Positions 48,424-57,931 of a stretch of 64,000 bases of DNA are shown piece after piece. A program made the translations under genes and the position numbers. The first letter of the stretch is position 1; each line of letters starts with the position of its first letter. Source of the DNA: Ectothiorhodospiraceae bacterium (GTDB lineage: Bacteria > Pseudomonadota > Gammaproteobacteria > Nitrococcales > Aquisalimonadaceae); assembly GCA_003565775.1 (NCBI GenBank), contig PXAT01000112.1, positions 1-64,000 on the forward strand. The letters run 5' to 3'. The notes beneath the pieces were generated by a model that was given only the letters and a program-made list of their open reading frames with translations, ran no database searches and was not told the origin of the DNA.

Positions 48424-49704
48424 TCAGCGCACATGATCCACCTCCTGGCCCAGCATTTCCGGCGTCACCAGTACCACGCCGCCCGGTGAAACATAGAAGC
48501 GACGTCGATCCTGTTCCAGGTCATAGCCGATGACGGTGCCATTGGGAATCCGGCAACCTTCGTCGATTACGGCCCGGCGAATCCGGCAACCCTGCCCCAC
48601 TACCACCGCTGGCAGCACCACCGAATCTTCCACCACCGACTGAGGATGCACCTGAACCTGCGAAAACAACAGACTGTGTCGCACCAGCGAGCCGGCGATG
48701 ATGTCACCGCCGGAAACCATGGAATCCAGGGCCATGCCGGGGAGCTCGTCGTCATTCATGCTGACGTTGATGAACTTCGCCGGCGGCAATTGCGCCTGAT
48801 AGGTCCAGATCGGCCACAACTCGTCATAGATATCGAGTTCGGGTTTCGCGCCGATCAGTTCCTGATTCGCCTCGTAGAAGGCGTCCACGGTTCCGACATC
48901 CCGCCAGTAGGGCTGCTCACCACTTTGCGGGTCACGGAACGGATAGGCGACAACCTTGGCTTCATGGATGGCGCGCGGAATGATGTCCTTGCCGAAATCC
49001 CGCGACGAGTCCGGATCGTCGGCATCCTGACGCAGAGCGCGAAACAGATAATCCCGGTTGAACACGTAGATCCCCATGGAGACCAGTGCATTGTCGGCAT
49101 CGCCCGGAATCGGCGCCGGATGCTCGGGCTTTTCACTGAATTCCAGCACCTGGCCATGTTCGTCCACGCTCATCACGCCGAAGGCACGCGCCCGCTCCAA
49201 TGGCGTCTCGACACAGCCCACGGTCATCTCGGCACCGGATTCCACATGGCGCGCGATCATCGTGCCGTAATCCATCTTGTAGACGTGGTCGCCGGCCAGC
49301 ACCAGCACGTAACGCGGGTCGTGCGCGGTGATGATGTCGATGCTCTGAAACACGGCATCGGCAGTACCGGCATACCACAGGGGCTGGTCAAGGCGCTGCT
49401 GCGCCGGCACCAGTTCGACGAACTCGCCGAATTCGCCACGCAGGAAGCCCCAGCCACGCTGCACGTGCTGAATCAGGGAATGGGCCTTGTACTGGGTCAG
49501 CACCTGGATACGGCGAATGCCGGAATTGATGCAATTGGAAAGCGGAAAGTCGATGAGCCGAAACTTGCCGCCGAACGGCACCGCCGGCTTGGTCCGCCAG
49601 TCGGTGAGGTTGACCAGCCGTCCACCCCGACCACCGGCCAGAATCATGGCCAGTGTGTCCCGGGTCAGGCGACTGACAAAACGCGGATTGCTCTCGAGAA
49701 ACAT
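48424..49704 (-). CDS. glgC: Glucose-1-phosphate adenylyltransferase
   Basis: Makes ADP-glucose for glycogen. The 426-aa protein has the nucleotide loop [33 protein letters not shown], the [14 protein letters not shown] aspartate, and a C-terminal left-handed beta-helix ([17 protein letters not shown]). Start at 49704 is preceded by AAGG; the open frame continues upstream without family match. No other glg genes in the window. Confidence 0.95.
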   Translation of the reverse strand: MFLESNPRFVSRLTRDTLAMILAGGRGGRLVNLTDWRTKPAVPFGGKFRLIDFPLSNCINSGIRRIQVLTQYKAHSLIQHVQRGWGFLRGEFGEFVELVPAQQRLDQPLWYAGTADAVFQSIDIITAHDPRYVLVLAGDHVYKMDYGTMIARHVESGAEMTVGCVETPLERARAFGVMSVDEHGQVLEFSEKPEHPAPIPGDADNALVSMGIYVFNRDYLFRALRQDADDPDSSRDFGKDIIPRAIHEAKVVAYPFRDPQSGEQPYWRDVGTVDAFYEANQELIGAKPELDIYDELWPIWTYQAQLPPAKFINVSMNDDELPGMALDSMVSGGDIIAGSLVRHSLLFSQVQVHPQSVVEDSVVLPAVVVGQGCRIRRAVIDEGCRIPNGTVIGYDLEQDRRRFYVSPGGVVLVTPEMLGQEVDHVR

Positions 49705-49835
49705 GGATCTGCCTTGTGCTGGTTCCCGGGCGCGGGACGTCGCATTCGGGCGACATCCGGCCGGCTTCTGACCGGTGGCCGGGAAATCCTCCATGGGCGG
49801 GTGCGTCTCGGGGTGGAAACGGCCTCGCCTTCTGT

Positions 49836-49869
49836 GAGGGAAACGCGAAAATGGATCAGCGTTGCCCTC
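49836..49869. repeat. Short palindrome resembling an element end
   Basis: GAGGGAAACGC, a 12-base loop, and GCGTTGCCCTC form an 11-bp stem with one mismatch. The GGGAAACGC and ATCAGCGTTGCCC parts resemble the terminal sequence of the dispersed element. It lies in the 200-bp gap upstream of glgC. Weak evidence. Confidence 0.35.
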
Positions 49870-49904
49870 GGGCAGCATACTGGCGCCCGGGGTTCGTGCC
49901 AACG

Positions 49905-50549
49905 TCAATGGCCGCTCGACCCACGGTGCCACGGGCGGAGGATACCGGTGCGCAACAGCCGTTTCAGGTCGGGCAGTTCATCCACATCCCACGATGATGC
50001 CAGCTCCCGCAGGCAGCCCCCGGTGCGGCGCATCTGCACGCGGCTGCGCTGCAACACACGTTTGCTGCCCCAGGGAATGGAACGCAGCAACAGGGCGGGT
50101 GGATCATCCGCGGCCAGCAGCACGTAACCCCCATCCTCCGCCGGAATGACCAGGGCATCACCCGCGGCCAGCGGGGTAAACGCCGCCTCCTGCAAAAGAC
50201 TCACGGCAACGGGGGTACAGTCGGCGCCGAGGATCAGTACCCGCCCGCGTGTGCGGCCGCGCCGCCGGCTCGCACGCCACATCCGTCGCCCGAGATTCCC
50301 CGGTGGCTGAACGTGCAAGGGCAAATGCCAGCGGCGCGCGAGGCCGCGCAACCAGGGGTGATCGCGGTGGGGTGTGAGCCAGAGCTCCACCGGCAGGCCG
50401 CTGGCAACCGCCCGCTCCACCGTGGTCTCCAGAAGACGCCGATACCAGAAGCAGGCAGCCCTGGCGCCGAGGTGACGAGCGAGACGCGTCTTGACCCGTC
50501 CGGGCACCGGGCTCTTCGCAAAAATCACCAGCCGGCAATCTCCGCTCAC
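49905..50549 (-). CDS. TIGR04282-type glycosyltransferase-like protein
   Basis: A 214-aa Rossmann-like protein (DUF2064) beginning RLVIFAKSPVPGRVKTRL, with LILGADCTPV and a DALVIPAEDGGYVLLA pattern. The family is annotated as arsenosugar-biosynthesis-associated glycosyltransferase, but direct evidence is limited. GTG start at 50549 is chosen because it sits at the previous gene's stop with GAGGGG 6 bp upstream. Paired with the TIGR04283-type gene, as is common. Confidence 0.8.
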   Translation of the reverse strand: MSGDCRLVIFAKSPVPGRVKTRLARHLGARAACFWYRRLLETTVERAVASGLPVELWLTPHRDHPWLRGLARRWHLPLHVQPPGNLGRRMWRASRRRGRTRGRVLILGADCTPVAVSLLQEAAFTPLAAGDALVIPAEDGGYVLLAADDPPALLLRSIPWGSKRVLQRSRVQMRRTGGCLRELASSWDVDELPDLKRLLRTGILRPWHRGSSGH

Positions 50550-51232
50550 AACGACCCCTCGCGATAAAGCCGCGCCAGCTCCCGGGGATCCGCACCGCGC
50601 CAGAATCGATAGCGCAATCGCCACATCAAAAGGACCGTCGCCATCACACCGCCCCGTTCCCAGCGCCGCGCCGATGTTCGCACTCGCTGTCGCAGACAAC
50701 GGGGTCGGGACCCGGCCTTGAGCGCAGTGCTGAGGGCGATATCCTCCATCAGGGGAATCGGCGGAAACCCACCGACCGTTTCGAACCAGTCACGACGGAC
50801 GAACATGGCCTGATCACCGGTCGCGATGCCGCTCAGGCGGCTGCGCTGGTTCATGCACCACTCAATGACGCGGAATGCGCTACCCGGTGCATCCAGGCGG
50901 ACGTCGAACCGTCCCCAGACAGCGCCCGCGGCAACCGCTTTCAGAACCGCGCCACCGGCATGCACCGGCACCAGCGTGTCGGCATGCACGAACCAGAGCA
51001 CATCACCCTTTGCCCGCGCCGCCCCGGCATTCATCTGCAGCGCCCGCCCGCGTTCCGCCGGAAAGACCCGATCCACCAGATCGGCCGCCAGCTCCGGACT
51101 GCCGTCCGTACTACCACCATCCACCAGCAGAACCTCGTGGCCCTCGCGCCGCAGTTGCTGCAGCGGTGCGAGCACCAGAAACAGGGATTCCGCCTCGTTC
51201 AGACAGGGCACGATAATCGAGAGACGGCTCAT
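50546..51232 (-). CDS. TIGR04283-type family 2 glycosyltransferase
   Basis: A 228-aa GT2 protein: [26 protein letters not shown], the metal-binding [10 protein letters not shown], and [16 protein letters not shown]. Overlaps the next gene by 4 bp. The frame is open upstream to 51427, but that part is a read-through of tRNA-Ala and is not protein. Confidence 0.85.
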   Translation of the reverse strand: MSRLSIIVPCLNEAESLFLVLAPLQQLRREGHEVLLVDGGSTDGSPELAADLVDRVFPAERGRALQMNAGAARAKGDVLWFVHADTLVPVHAGGAVLKAVAAGAVWGRFDVRLDAPGSAFRVIEWCMNQRSRLSGIATGDQAMFVRRDWFETVGGFPPIPLMEDIALSTALKAGSRPRCLRQRVRTSARRWERGGVMATVLLMWRLRYRFWRGADPRELARLYREGSL

Positions 51233-51330
51233 GCAATCAGCGGTACCGACCTCGGCCGGACACCCTCCTCGCGAGTCTTGGTGGCATCGTAGTTTGGTGG
51301 TACGCTTCGCGCGCTGGCAAGCAATTGCAT

Positions 51331-51406
<76 letters not shown>

Positions 51407-51762
51407 CTTTCCCGTCAGTGATTGCATGCAAAACTTCTGATCGGATCACCAAACTCTGATCCCTGGCCGGTACAGCGCCGGGCGCATCCAGAGGGGCCAT
51501 CCCGTCAACCTGGGGCGCCAGGCAAGCGTTCTCCCGAATCTTCCCGCACCGTTTTTTCGCTTCGCCGCCGCCCGCATCAGGGGCATCCGGCTTCTGCATG
51601 CTGACTCGCCGGCCATCCCCGACCGGGGCAGCGACGACAATGCGCCGCGGAGTTGAAACCACCTATCCCAGCTGCGATGGACGAGTCGCGGTCCATTGCC
51701 ATTCCTGCTGTTGCCACTGGTCCGGAACCAGGCGAAGCGCCCGCCCACCGGGATTCGTTCGC
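51407..51762. other. 356-bp gap after tRNA-Ala
   Basis: No supported gene. A minus-strand frame here begins outside the tRNA and is its shadow. No integrase, direct repeat of the tRNA 3' end, or terminator with a T-tract was seen, so there is no sign of an integrated element. Confidence 0.4.
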
Positions 51763-52848
51763 CTACCTCCCGGGCAGAAGCTCCGCGACGTGCTGATCGA
51801 TGGTTTCGTGAATGCGCAATCGTGTGAACAGGTCGTCGGCGAAATCACCGTGCAGAAGCCCCATCAGGACACCCAACACCGCGCCGCGATGGGCGTTGTC
51901 GCCGCCGACGTTGGTGTTGGCCAGCAATGCATCCAGCGGACGTTCGCCATGGCGGCCGGCAAAATACAGCACGGCGGGCCAGGCGTCGCTGATGTAGCAG
52001 GCGCTCGACAGCCGGCCGCCGATGACGTCGCGGTCGGTTCTCTCACCGCCGATCAGCGTTGCGAGCTCGCGGCGCGGCAGACCCAGGCACGCGTCAAGCA
52101 GATCCTCGCGCATGGTCTCGACGTTGGCTGCAAACAGCCAGCGATCCAGCAGCGTCACGTAGCGTTCACAGACAGCCGCCAGCGCATCATCCGGATGGGT
52201 CAGGAACAGATGCTGGCGACACAGCGCCTGCACCTGATCCAGCGCTGTACCGGCCAGGCGTTCGGCGAAGACAATCGGCGCGATCATCACCAGACCGCCG
52301 ATCGACGGCGTGTCATGGGTAACGGCGGCGCAATGCTCCGGCGGCTTGCCCAGAGCGAGATTGGCGAAAAATCCGCGATGGAACGACTCGGCATAGGTGT
52401 CGGGATGCTGCGGTGGGTCCGCGGTCATCAGCGCGACATAGTGGTCGAGAAAGGCGGCGCGGGAGTAGCGGCCGCCGGCGCTGCGCATCGAACGCATCAA
52501 TGCCAGCGTGCAATAGGCGTTTAGGGTGTTGTCCCCGGCCTGCATCCCCTGGTGGTAGTGCACGTTGGGACGATTCCAGAAGGCCTTCTTTTCCTTCAGG
52601 ATAATCTCGCCGACCACCTCGGGCTGACCGCCGGCACCAGCCCCGCGCCGCCCGCCGCCGGCCGTGGAATGCAGGGACATGATCGAAGACGGATGCCGCG
52701 CTGGCGGCGCCTCCAGTCGGCGGATGCCGCCCGGAAAGGCGCGATCGATGTCGGCGACGTTGTAGAACCAGTGCACCGGCATCGCCAGGGCGTCGCCGAG
52801 GAACAGGGCCCGAAGTGCACTGCGTGCGCGATCTGCCGGCGTGCTCAT
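51763..52848 (-). CDS. ADP-ribosylglycohydrolase-family protein with altered metal site
   Basis: A 361-aa member of the ADP-ribosylglycohydrolase fold: ALFLGDALAMPVHW (usually GDALG), GDNTLNAYCTLALM (usually TDDT), and NVGGDNAHRGAVLG (usually GGDTDT). Two of the usual di-magnesium ligands are therefore changed: the second Asp of TDDT is Asn and the second Asp of DTDT is Ala. It may not hydrolyse ADP-ribose bonds. Its start overlaps ovoB by 4 bp, so it is the third gene of the ovothiol operon. Confidence 0.8.
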   Translation of the reverse strand: MSTPADRARSALRALFLGDALAMPVHWFYNVADIDRAFPGGIRRLEAPPARHPSSIMSLHSTAGGGRRGAGAGGQPEVVGEIILKEKKAFWNRPNVHYHQGMQAGDNTLNAYCTLALMRSMRSAGGRYSRAAFLDHYVALMTADPPQHPDTYAESFHRGFFANLALGKPPEHCAAVTHDTPSIGGLVMIAPIVFAERLAGTALDQVQALCRQHLFLTHPDDALAAVCERYVTLLDRWLFAANVETMREDLLDACLGLPRRELATLIGGERTDRDVIGGRLSSACYISDAWPAVLYFAGRHGERPLDALLANTNVGGDNAHRGAVLGVLMGLLHGDFADDLFTRLRIHETIDQHVAELLPGR

Positions 52849-54026
52849 GGCGAACCACTCCCAATGGCTGTGCTGATGCGTTCAAGCGCCCGGTCGATGA
52901 TGCCGGCCGGAGCGCCGATGTTCATGCGCATGAAACCGCTGCCCTGCTCGCCGAAGCGAACACCGGGGTTCATGCCGACGCCCGCCTCCTGAACAAGGAA
53001 TTGCGCCAGGGCGTCATCCTCCAGGCCCAGGTTTCGGCAATCCAGCCAGAGCAGGAAGGTGCCCTGGGGGTCGATCACCGAGATTTCGGGGCAGTGGCGG
53101 TGGAGGAAGGTGGTGACCCGATCGCGATTGCCTTGCAGATAACGCAACAGGGCATCCAGCCAATGCCCGCCGTGGCGATAACCGGCCTCGAAAGCAGCGA
53201 TGCTGAAGGGATTGCATTGCAGCGCCGGCAGGCGGTCGAACTGGCCCTGCACGGTGCCGCGCAGCTTCCCGCACGGGCAGAGCAAGGCTGCCAGCCCCAG
53301 GCCCTGGATGTTGAAGCTCTTGCCGGGTGCCACCGCGGTGATGACCGCATCCCCGGCGCCGGCAAGGTTGACCAGCAAGGTGTGAGCGGGGCGATCCGGG
53401 TAGACCAGATCGGCGTGAATCTCGTCGGAGAACACAACCAGACCATGCCGCCGTGCGATGTCCAGCAGCCGATCGAGCTCCTGTTCCGACCAGATCCGTC
53501 CGATGGGGTTGTGCGGCGAACACAGCAGCAGCAACCGGTTGTCCGTCTCGCTGGCGCAGGCTTCCAGGTGATCGAAATCCATCCGGTACTGCCCGTCGGT
53601 CAGTCGTAGCGGGCTCTCGATCAGACGCCGATCGCCGGCGCGGATGGCATCGAAAAACGGCGGGTAGACCGGCGGCATCACGATCACGCCCTCGCCCGGG
53701 CGACTGAACGCTTGCACGACGGCATGCAGCGCAGGGATTACGCCGCCGATCAGCCGGACATGCTCGCGTTGCCCGGACCAGCGGTGCCGCTGCGCGAGCC
53801 ACTGCATCAAGGCGTCGAACAGGCTGTCCGGGCATTCCGTGTAGCCATACACCGGATGCCTGGCCCGCTCGATCAGCGCCTCGCTGACTGCCGGTGGCGA
53901 GGCAAAGTCCATGTCGGCCACCCACAGCGGTATCACGTCCTCGCGGCCGAATACCCTGCTGCGCGCGACCCACTTCGTGGCATGGGAGCCCGCCCGGTCG
54001 GGCGGTCGGCTGAAGGCATCACTCAA
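52845..54026 (-). CDS. ovoB: PLP-dependent 5-histidylcysteine sulfoxide lyase (OvoB-like)
   Basis: A 393-aa fold-type I PLP enzyme of the PatB/MalY group: PLWVADMDFASPPAV, the PLP aspartate region FSDEIHADLVYP, and the lysine in VAPGKSFNIQGL. The family contains cystathionine beta-lyases, but it overlaps ovoA by 4 bp, and OvoB, the enzyme cleaving the OvoA sulfoxide product, belongs to this class. The OvoB call therefore rests on context. Confidence 0.82.
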   Translation of the reverse strand: MSDAFSRPPDRAGSHATKWVARSRVFGREDVIPLWVADMDFASPPAVSEALIERARHPVYGYTECPDSLFDALMQWLAQRHRWSGQREHVRLIGGVIPALHAVVQAFSRPGEGVIVMPPVYPPFFDAIRAGDRRLIESPLRLTDGQYRMDFDHLEACASETDNRLLLLCSPHNPIGRIWSEQELDRLLDIARRHGLVVFSDEIHADLVYPDRPAHTLLVNLAGAGDAVITAVAPGKSFNIQGLGLAALLCPCGKLRGTVQGQFDRLPALQCNPFSIAAFEAGYRHGGHWLDALLRYLQGNRDRVTTFLHRHCPEISVIDPQGTFLLWLDCRNLGLEDDALAQFLVQEAGVGMNPGVRFGEQGSGFMRMNIGAPAGIIDRALERISTAIGSGSP

Positions 54027-56164
54027 GCCCTGCGCTCCCAGACAGTCACCTCGGTGAAGCTGTGCTGGTACTTGTTGGCGGTCTCGCGGATCACGAACGG
54101 AACCTTCCGCGGTTGGCCAAGCATCCGGAAGTGGTCACCCAGCGCGTCCTGCAGCCCGTCAAGCGTCGAGTAGTTCTCGCCGTCCTTCTTGAAACCGCCC
54201 AACCAGTGCTCGCGAGGGGTGTGCTCCTGCAACCAGGTATAGGGCGAGGCAATCACCAGCAGCCCGCCCGGATTGACCCGTTCCGGAATCTGCGCCAGAA
54301 ACTGAATCGGCTTGTAAAGACGGTCGATCAGGTTGCTCGCCAGCACCAGATCATAACCGGTGAACTGGGGCTTCAGATTGCAGGCGTCGGCCTGCCAGAA
54401 TTGCACCCGGTCGGCAACCTCCTGCAGGCCGAGGTCGCTGAGTCGGCGTGTACGATAGGCGACCAGTTCGCCCTCTTCGACCATGGCGTAGCGCAGGCTG
54501 CCGCGCTCGGCCATCTCGACCCCCTGGGCAATGAAACGGGCCGAGAAATCCACGCCTGTCACCTGCGGAAAACGCCGCGCCAGCTCGAACGCGGAGCGAC
54601 CGGTAGCGCAGCCGATTTCCAGCGCCCGGCGGCAAGGGCGCTCGCCCATGGCCTCCATCGCCAGTGCGGCAATGGCACGCGGGTAATTGGGCACGCCCAG
54701 CCATTCGTCACCGTAATGGAACTCGGCGTATTCCGAGAGCACCTTGTCGGTCTCGTAGACCCTCGCCGGCGGCGTCGCTGGCGCCTCGGAGACCACATAG
54801 CGAAAACCGGCATGCTGGAAGAAATGCCGCCGGAAGGCATAGCGCGCACTACGCAGCGTTTCATTGCCGCAGGAGATCCAAGAGCCGCCCTTGATCAGAT
54901 TGTGCTGATTGTCGAAGGTCGGCGTGGTGAAGTCGTCGTACAGCGGATGCACGTCGAAACCATCGAAGGGATAGGTGGGTGTTTCGGTCCATTGCCAGAC
55001 GTTGCCGACCACGTCGAAAAACCCGCCATGGGCGAACCGGTCAACCGGACAGGAGGACGCCCAATGGTCCAGATGCAGATTGGCCCCGGCCACCCGGTCG
55101 GCGGGCACATCCTCCAGCCCGGCCACGTCGTACAGGCGTTGCCATTCGTCCTCGGTGGGCAGCCGCACGGGACGGCCGGTCTCGCGAGCCAGCCAGTGAC
55201 AGAACGCCTTGGCCTCGTGGTAGTTGACCTCCACCGGCCAGTTCCAGGGCATGGCGATGACCTCGGTCATCAGACGAAGCTTCCAGCCACCATCGTCAAC
55301 CCAGAAACTGGGGTGTCTTGCTTCGGCGAACTCGCGCCAGGCCATGCCCTCCTCGCTCCAGACACCATCGTCGGCATAGCCGCCGGCCTCGACGAAGCGC
55401 AGAAACTCGCCATTAGTGACTAGATACCGGCTCGCCTCGAAGTCCGCCACATCGGCCCGGTGGTATCCGTACTCGTTGTCCCAGCCGTAGAACGGCGCAT
55501 CAAAGGGCTTGCCGAGCCGGACCTCGCCGCCGGGCACGGCTACCAGCGTGTTCTCCGGGGCTGCCCCATGATCGCGACAGGGCTGCCAGTCGGGATGCGG
55601 GCGGACATAATCGAGGCGATGCTGACGGATCAGCACCGACGAGGTCTCCAGATGAATCCGTTCGTGCTCGATGCCCATGACGATGGGCCACCAATCGCTT
55701 TTCCAGTTGACGGGTAGCTGCAGGGGCAGGGAATCGATCAGGTGCAGGACCGCCTCGCGCACCTTGCGACGGTAATCGAACACCGCATCCACGCTGGGCC
55801 AGTCGTAGTTGGCCTCATCCAGGTCATCCCAGCTCATCTCGTCGACGCCCACCGCAAAAGTGGATTCCATCTGTGCGTCGATCCGCTCGGGCAGCAGCTT
55901 GGCCAGCATCAGCTTGTTGACGTAGAAGGTGGCCGTGTGGCCAACGTAAAAGATCAGCGGGTGCCGCAACGGAATGGACTTTTCGAAGAAGGCCTCCTCC
56001 CGCGCCAGGGTGCAGAACAACGACTCGTAGCGATCCCAGGTATCGAGAAAATAGGCGCGAATCTCGGCGCGCTTTTCGTCCACGGGGCCACCGTCGAGGC
56101 GAGGTGTGCGTTTGACCTGGAATGCTTCGGCGTTGCTCGGTAGTGCGGACTCGGCAAGGGTCAT
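54023..56164 (-). CDS. ovoA: OvoA: 5-histidylcysteine sulfoxide synthase/methyltransferase
   Basis: Makes the first ovothiol intermediate by joining cysteine to histidine C5 with oxygen and iron, and N-methylates the thiohistidine. The 713-aa protein has an N-terminal DinB-like domain (about residues 35-190) with the HxxxHxE iron motif (GIEHERIHLETS) and an upstream histidine in VGHTATFYV, a formylglycine-enzyme-like domain (about 205-455, ending with KGGSWISCGNETLRSARYAFR), and a C-terminal SAM methyltransferase (about 465-713; ALEIGCATGRSAFELA). Start at 56164. Confidence 0.93.
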   Translation of the reverse strand: MTLAESALPSNAEAFQVKRTPRLDGGPVDEKRAEIRAYFLDTWDRYESLFCTLAREEAFFEKSIPLRHPLIFYVGHTATFYVNKLMLAKLLPERIDAQMESTFAVGVDEMSWDDLDEANYDWPSVDAVFDYRRKVREAVLHLIDSLPLQLPVNWKSDWWPIVMGIEHERIHLETSSVLIRQHRLDYVRPHPDWQPCRDHGAAPENTLVAVPGGEVRLGKPFDAPFYGWDNEYGYHRADVADFEASRYLVTNGEFLRFVEAGGYADDGVWSEEGMAWREFAEARHPSFWVDDGGWKLRLMTEVIAMPWNWPVEVNYHEAKAFCHWLARETGRPVRLPTEDEWQRLYDVAGLEDVPADRVAGANLHLDHWASSCPVDRFAHGGFFDVVGNVWQWTETPTYPFDGFDVHPLYDDFTTPTFDNQHNLIKGGSWISCGNETLRSARYAFRRHFFQHAGFRYVVSEAPATPPARVYETDKVLSEYAEFHYGDEWLGVPNYPRAIAALAMEAMGERPCRRALEIGCATGRSAFELARRFPQVTGVDFSARFIAQGVEMAERGSLRYAMVEEGELVAYRTRRLSDLGLQEVADRVQFWQADACNLKPQFTGYDLVLASNLIDRLYKPIQFLAQIPERVNPGGLLVIASPYTWLQEHTPREHWLGGFKKDGENYSTLDGLQDALGDHFRMLGQPRKVPFVIRETANKYQHSFTEVTVWERRA

Positions 56165-56516
56165 GATGTGTTGTTCTCACATTGAGCGGTTCAACCGCGT
56201 TTCAACGGACGGTTTTTCGGGAATCGGGAGCCTTCGGGTTCCGTTCGGCAACCTCTCAGGGCACGCCCCGAGAGACAAACCTGCAGACCGAGAGTTCTGC
56301 GCGCCGGCCGAAACGTGCACGGCCGGTCAGGTCGGGGTGTCTCCGGATCTGCATGCACAATCCAGGACCGCCTCGATGCCGGGCCCGGGAATCTAACCGG
56401 CGATCAATGGGCGGCATCCGCCGATGCCGTCCCGCAATTGGCCCGCAATCGCTCGAAGGAAACGCTGAGCCATGGCAGCAACGGATACCTTCGGTTACCC
56501 TTTCGCGGTCGCCGAC
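56165..56516. other. Gap between ovoA and tRNA-Arg
   Basis: A 352-bp gap with no supported gene. It should hold the ovoA promoter, not recognised. An AAGGAAACGCTGA sequence at 56456-56468 is identical over 13 bases to the left end of element copy A and may be a relic of an element. Minus-strand frames here are tRNA shadows. Confidence 0.45.
56456..56468 (+). repeat. Possible relic of the element terminus
   Basis: The 13 bases AAGGAAACGCTGA equal positions 19059-19071 of copy A. Nothing else of the element is recognised around it. It lies 49 bp before tRNA-Arg. Confidence 0.35.
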
Positions 56517-56593
56517 GCCCTGGTAGCTCAGCTGGATAGAGCAACCGCCTCCTAAGCGGTAGGTCGCAGGTTCAAATCCTGCCCAGGGCACCA
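56517..56593 (+). tRNA. tRNA-Arg (anticodon CCT)
   Basis: A 77-nt cloverleaf: acceptor GCCCTGG / CCAGGGC, D-arm GCTC AGCTGGATA GAGC, anticodon arm ACCGC CTCCTAA GCGGT (anticodon CCT), T-arm GCAGG TTCAAAT CCTGC, encoded CCA. Reads the rare AGG codon. Confidence 0.97.
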
Positions 56594-56613
56594 TCCACGG
56601 ATCGGCTTGAGGC

Positions 56614-57234
56614 ATGGAAGACCTTCACGACGCGCGTCTCAACTTTGTCATCGGCAGCCTGCTGGACTGCGGTGCCCGCAACTTCATCGATCTCGGGTGT
56701 GGTGCCGGCTCGTTGTTGAAGAAGGCGCTGCTCAGCGGATATTTCGATGCCATCGTGGGTCTGGAGACGGCCGCGGACTCGCTGGCCGTGGCGCGTGCCG
56801 AACTGGCCGATTACCTCCGGGGCCCGAGTCCCGAGTTGCGCCTGATCAACGGGTCTGGCCTGGACGTACAGCCACAGTTGCAGGATTTCGACGCAATCGT
56901 CATGGTCGAGACCATCGAACACATCGATCCGCGCCAGCTATCACGCCTCGAAGACGCCCTGTTCGTCGGCTATCGCCCAAAGCATGTCATCCTGAGCACG
57001 CCCAACCGCGACTACAATCCGCTGTACGGACTGGCCGCGCACGAACTGCGCGAACCCGACCACAAGTTCGAATGGTCACGCATTCGCTTCCGCTCGTGGG
57101 GATTGCGTCTGGCCCGGCAATACGGCTACCACGCCAGATTCGCCCACATCGGCGAGGCCCACCCGGAACTCGGTTCCCCGACCCAGGCGATCCGCTTCAG
57201 CCGGATCGACGATCAACGATTCAATCCCGCCTGA
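56614..57234 (+). CDS. Hen1-type RNA 3'-terminal 2'-O-methyltransferase (stand-alone)
   Basis: A 206-aa class I methyltransferase: FIDLGCGAGSLLKKAL (SAM motif I), then the Hen1 metal site VETIEHIDPRQL (E-x-x-E-H), TPNRDYNPLY, and DHKFEWSRIRFRSWG with the fourth ligand histidine. These are Hen1 signatures; Hen1 methylates the 2'-OH of RNA 3' ends to protect them. Bacterial Hen1 is normally an N-terminally extended partner of Pnkp; here only the catalytic domain exists and no pnkp is nearby. It begins 20 bp after tRNA-Arg. Overlaps the convergent reductase by 14 bp. Confidence 0.8.
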   Translation: MEDLHDARLNFVIGSLLDCGARNFIDLGCGAGSLLKKALLSGYFDAIVGLETAADSLAVARAELADYLRGPSPELRLINGSGLDVQPQLQDFDAIVMVETIEHIDPRQLSRLEDALFVGYRPKHVILSTPNRDYNPLYGLAAHELREPDHKFEWSRIRFRSWGLRLARQYGYHARFAHIGEAHPELGSPTQAIRFSRIDDQRFNPA

Positions 57235-57832
57235 GCTTGCGGCAGGTGTCCACCAGGCGGCCGACCAGCGCATCCAGCGCCGCAGCCTGGTCGCCGTCCT
57301 TCAGACTGCCGTCATCGGCGAAGGCATCGCCCGCACCGCCGACAGCCAGTTGTTTCGGCAGTACCTGAACACCGATCCCGGAGAGCAGCACACGCAAATG
57401 TGGCAGTCCCCGCAGCCCACCAAGCCCGCCGGGCGATGCCGCGGCCAATGCTGCCGTCTTGTCGGCGAAAGCGGCCAGCGGCGGCTCGTCCGCCGATTCG
57501 CGGCGGGACAGCCAGTCCACGGTGTTCTTGAGCAGGGGCGTAAAGAACCCGTTGTATTCCGGTGACGCGATGAACAGACCATCACAGGCGACAAATCGTG
57601 CCTTCAGGGCGCGGACCGCGTCCGGCAGTCCTTCGGCCTCTTCCAGATCCCCGTCGTACAGCGGCATCGGGTAATCGGCGAGTTCGAGGAGCTGCGCATC
57701 GGCGCCATGCGCCGTGGCGCGTTGGCAGGCAAGGGCAGCCAGTCGCCGGTTGAACGAGCCCTGCCGAAGACTGCCTGCGAACACCAGAATCACCGGTCTG
57801 TCGTCACTCGAGGAAGGCGTCGTCTCGCTCAT
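57221..57832 (-). CDS. NADPH-dependent FMN reductase-family flavoprotein
   Basis: A 203-aa flavodoxin-like protein: ILVFAGSLRQGSFNRRLAAL (FMN phosphate loop), DYPMPLYDGDLE, and FIASPEYNGFFTPLLKNTVDWLSR, the YNG signature of the ChrR/YieF/NADPH:FMN reductase group. Probably a cytosolic quinone or metal reductase. 3' end overlaps the Hen1-like gene. Confidence 0.9.
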   Translation of the reverse strand: MSETTPSSSDDRPVILVFAGSLRQGSFNRRLAALACQRATAHGADAQLLELADYPMPLYDGDLEEAEGLPDAVRALKARFVACDGLFIASPEYNGFFTPLLKNTVDWLSRRESADEPPLAAFADKTAALAAASPGGLGGLRGLPHLRVLLSGIGVQVLPKQLAVGGAGDAFADDGSLKDGDQAAALDALVGRLVDTCRKLRRD

Positions 57833-57931
57833 GCGTCATCTCCTTGCAAACCTGCGTGTCACTGTTGATTGATGTCCTGCGGACCGCGACTGTCGCCCAA
57901 TGGTTCGGACCGTGCTGCGCAGGACTCATCA

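Noticed and set aside
56256-56615. 119-codon minus-strand frame over tRNA-Arg
   Set aside because: Contains WAGFEPATYRLGGGC-type text produced by tRNA reverse translation; not protein.
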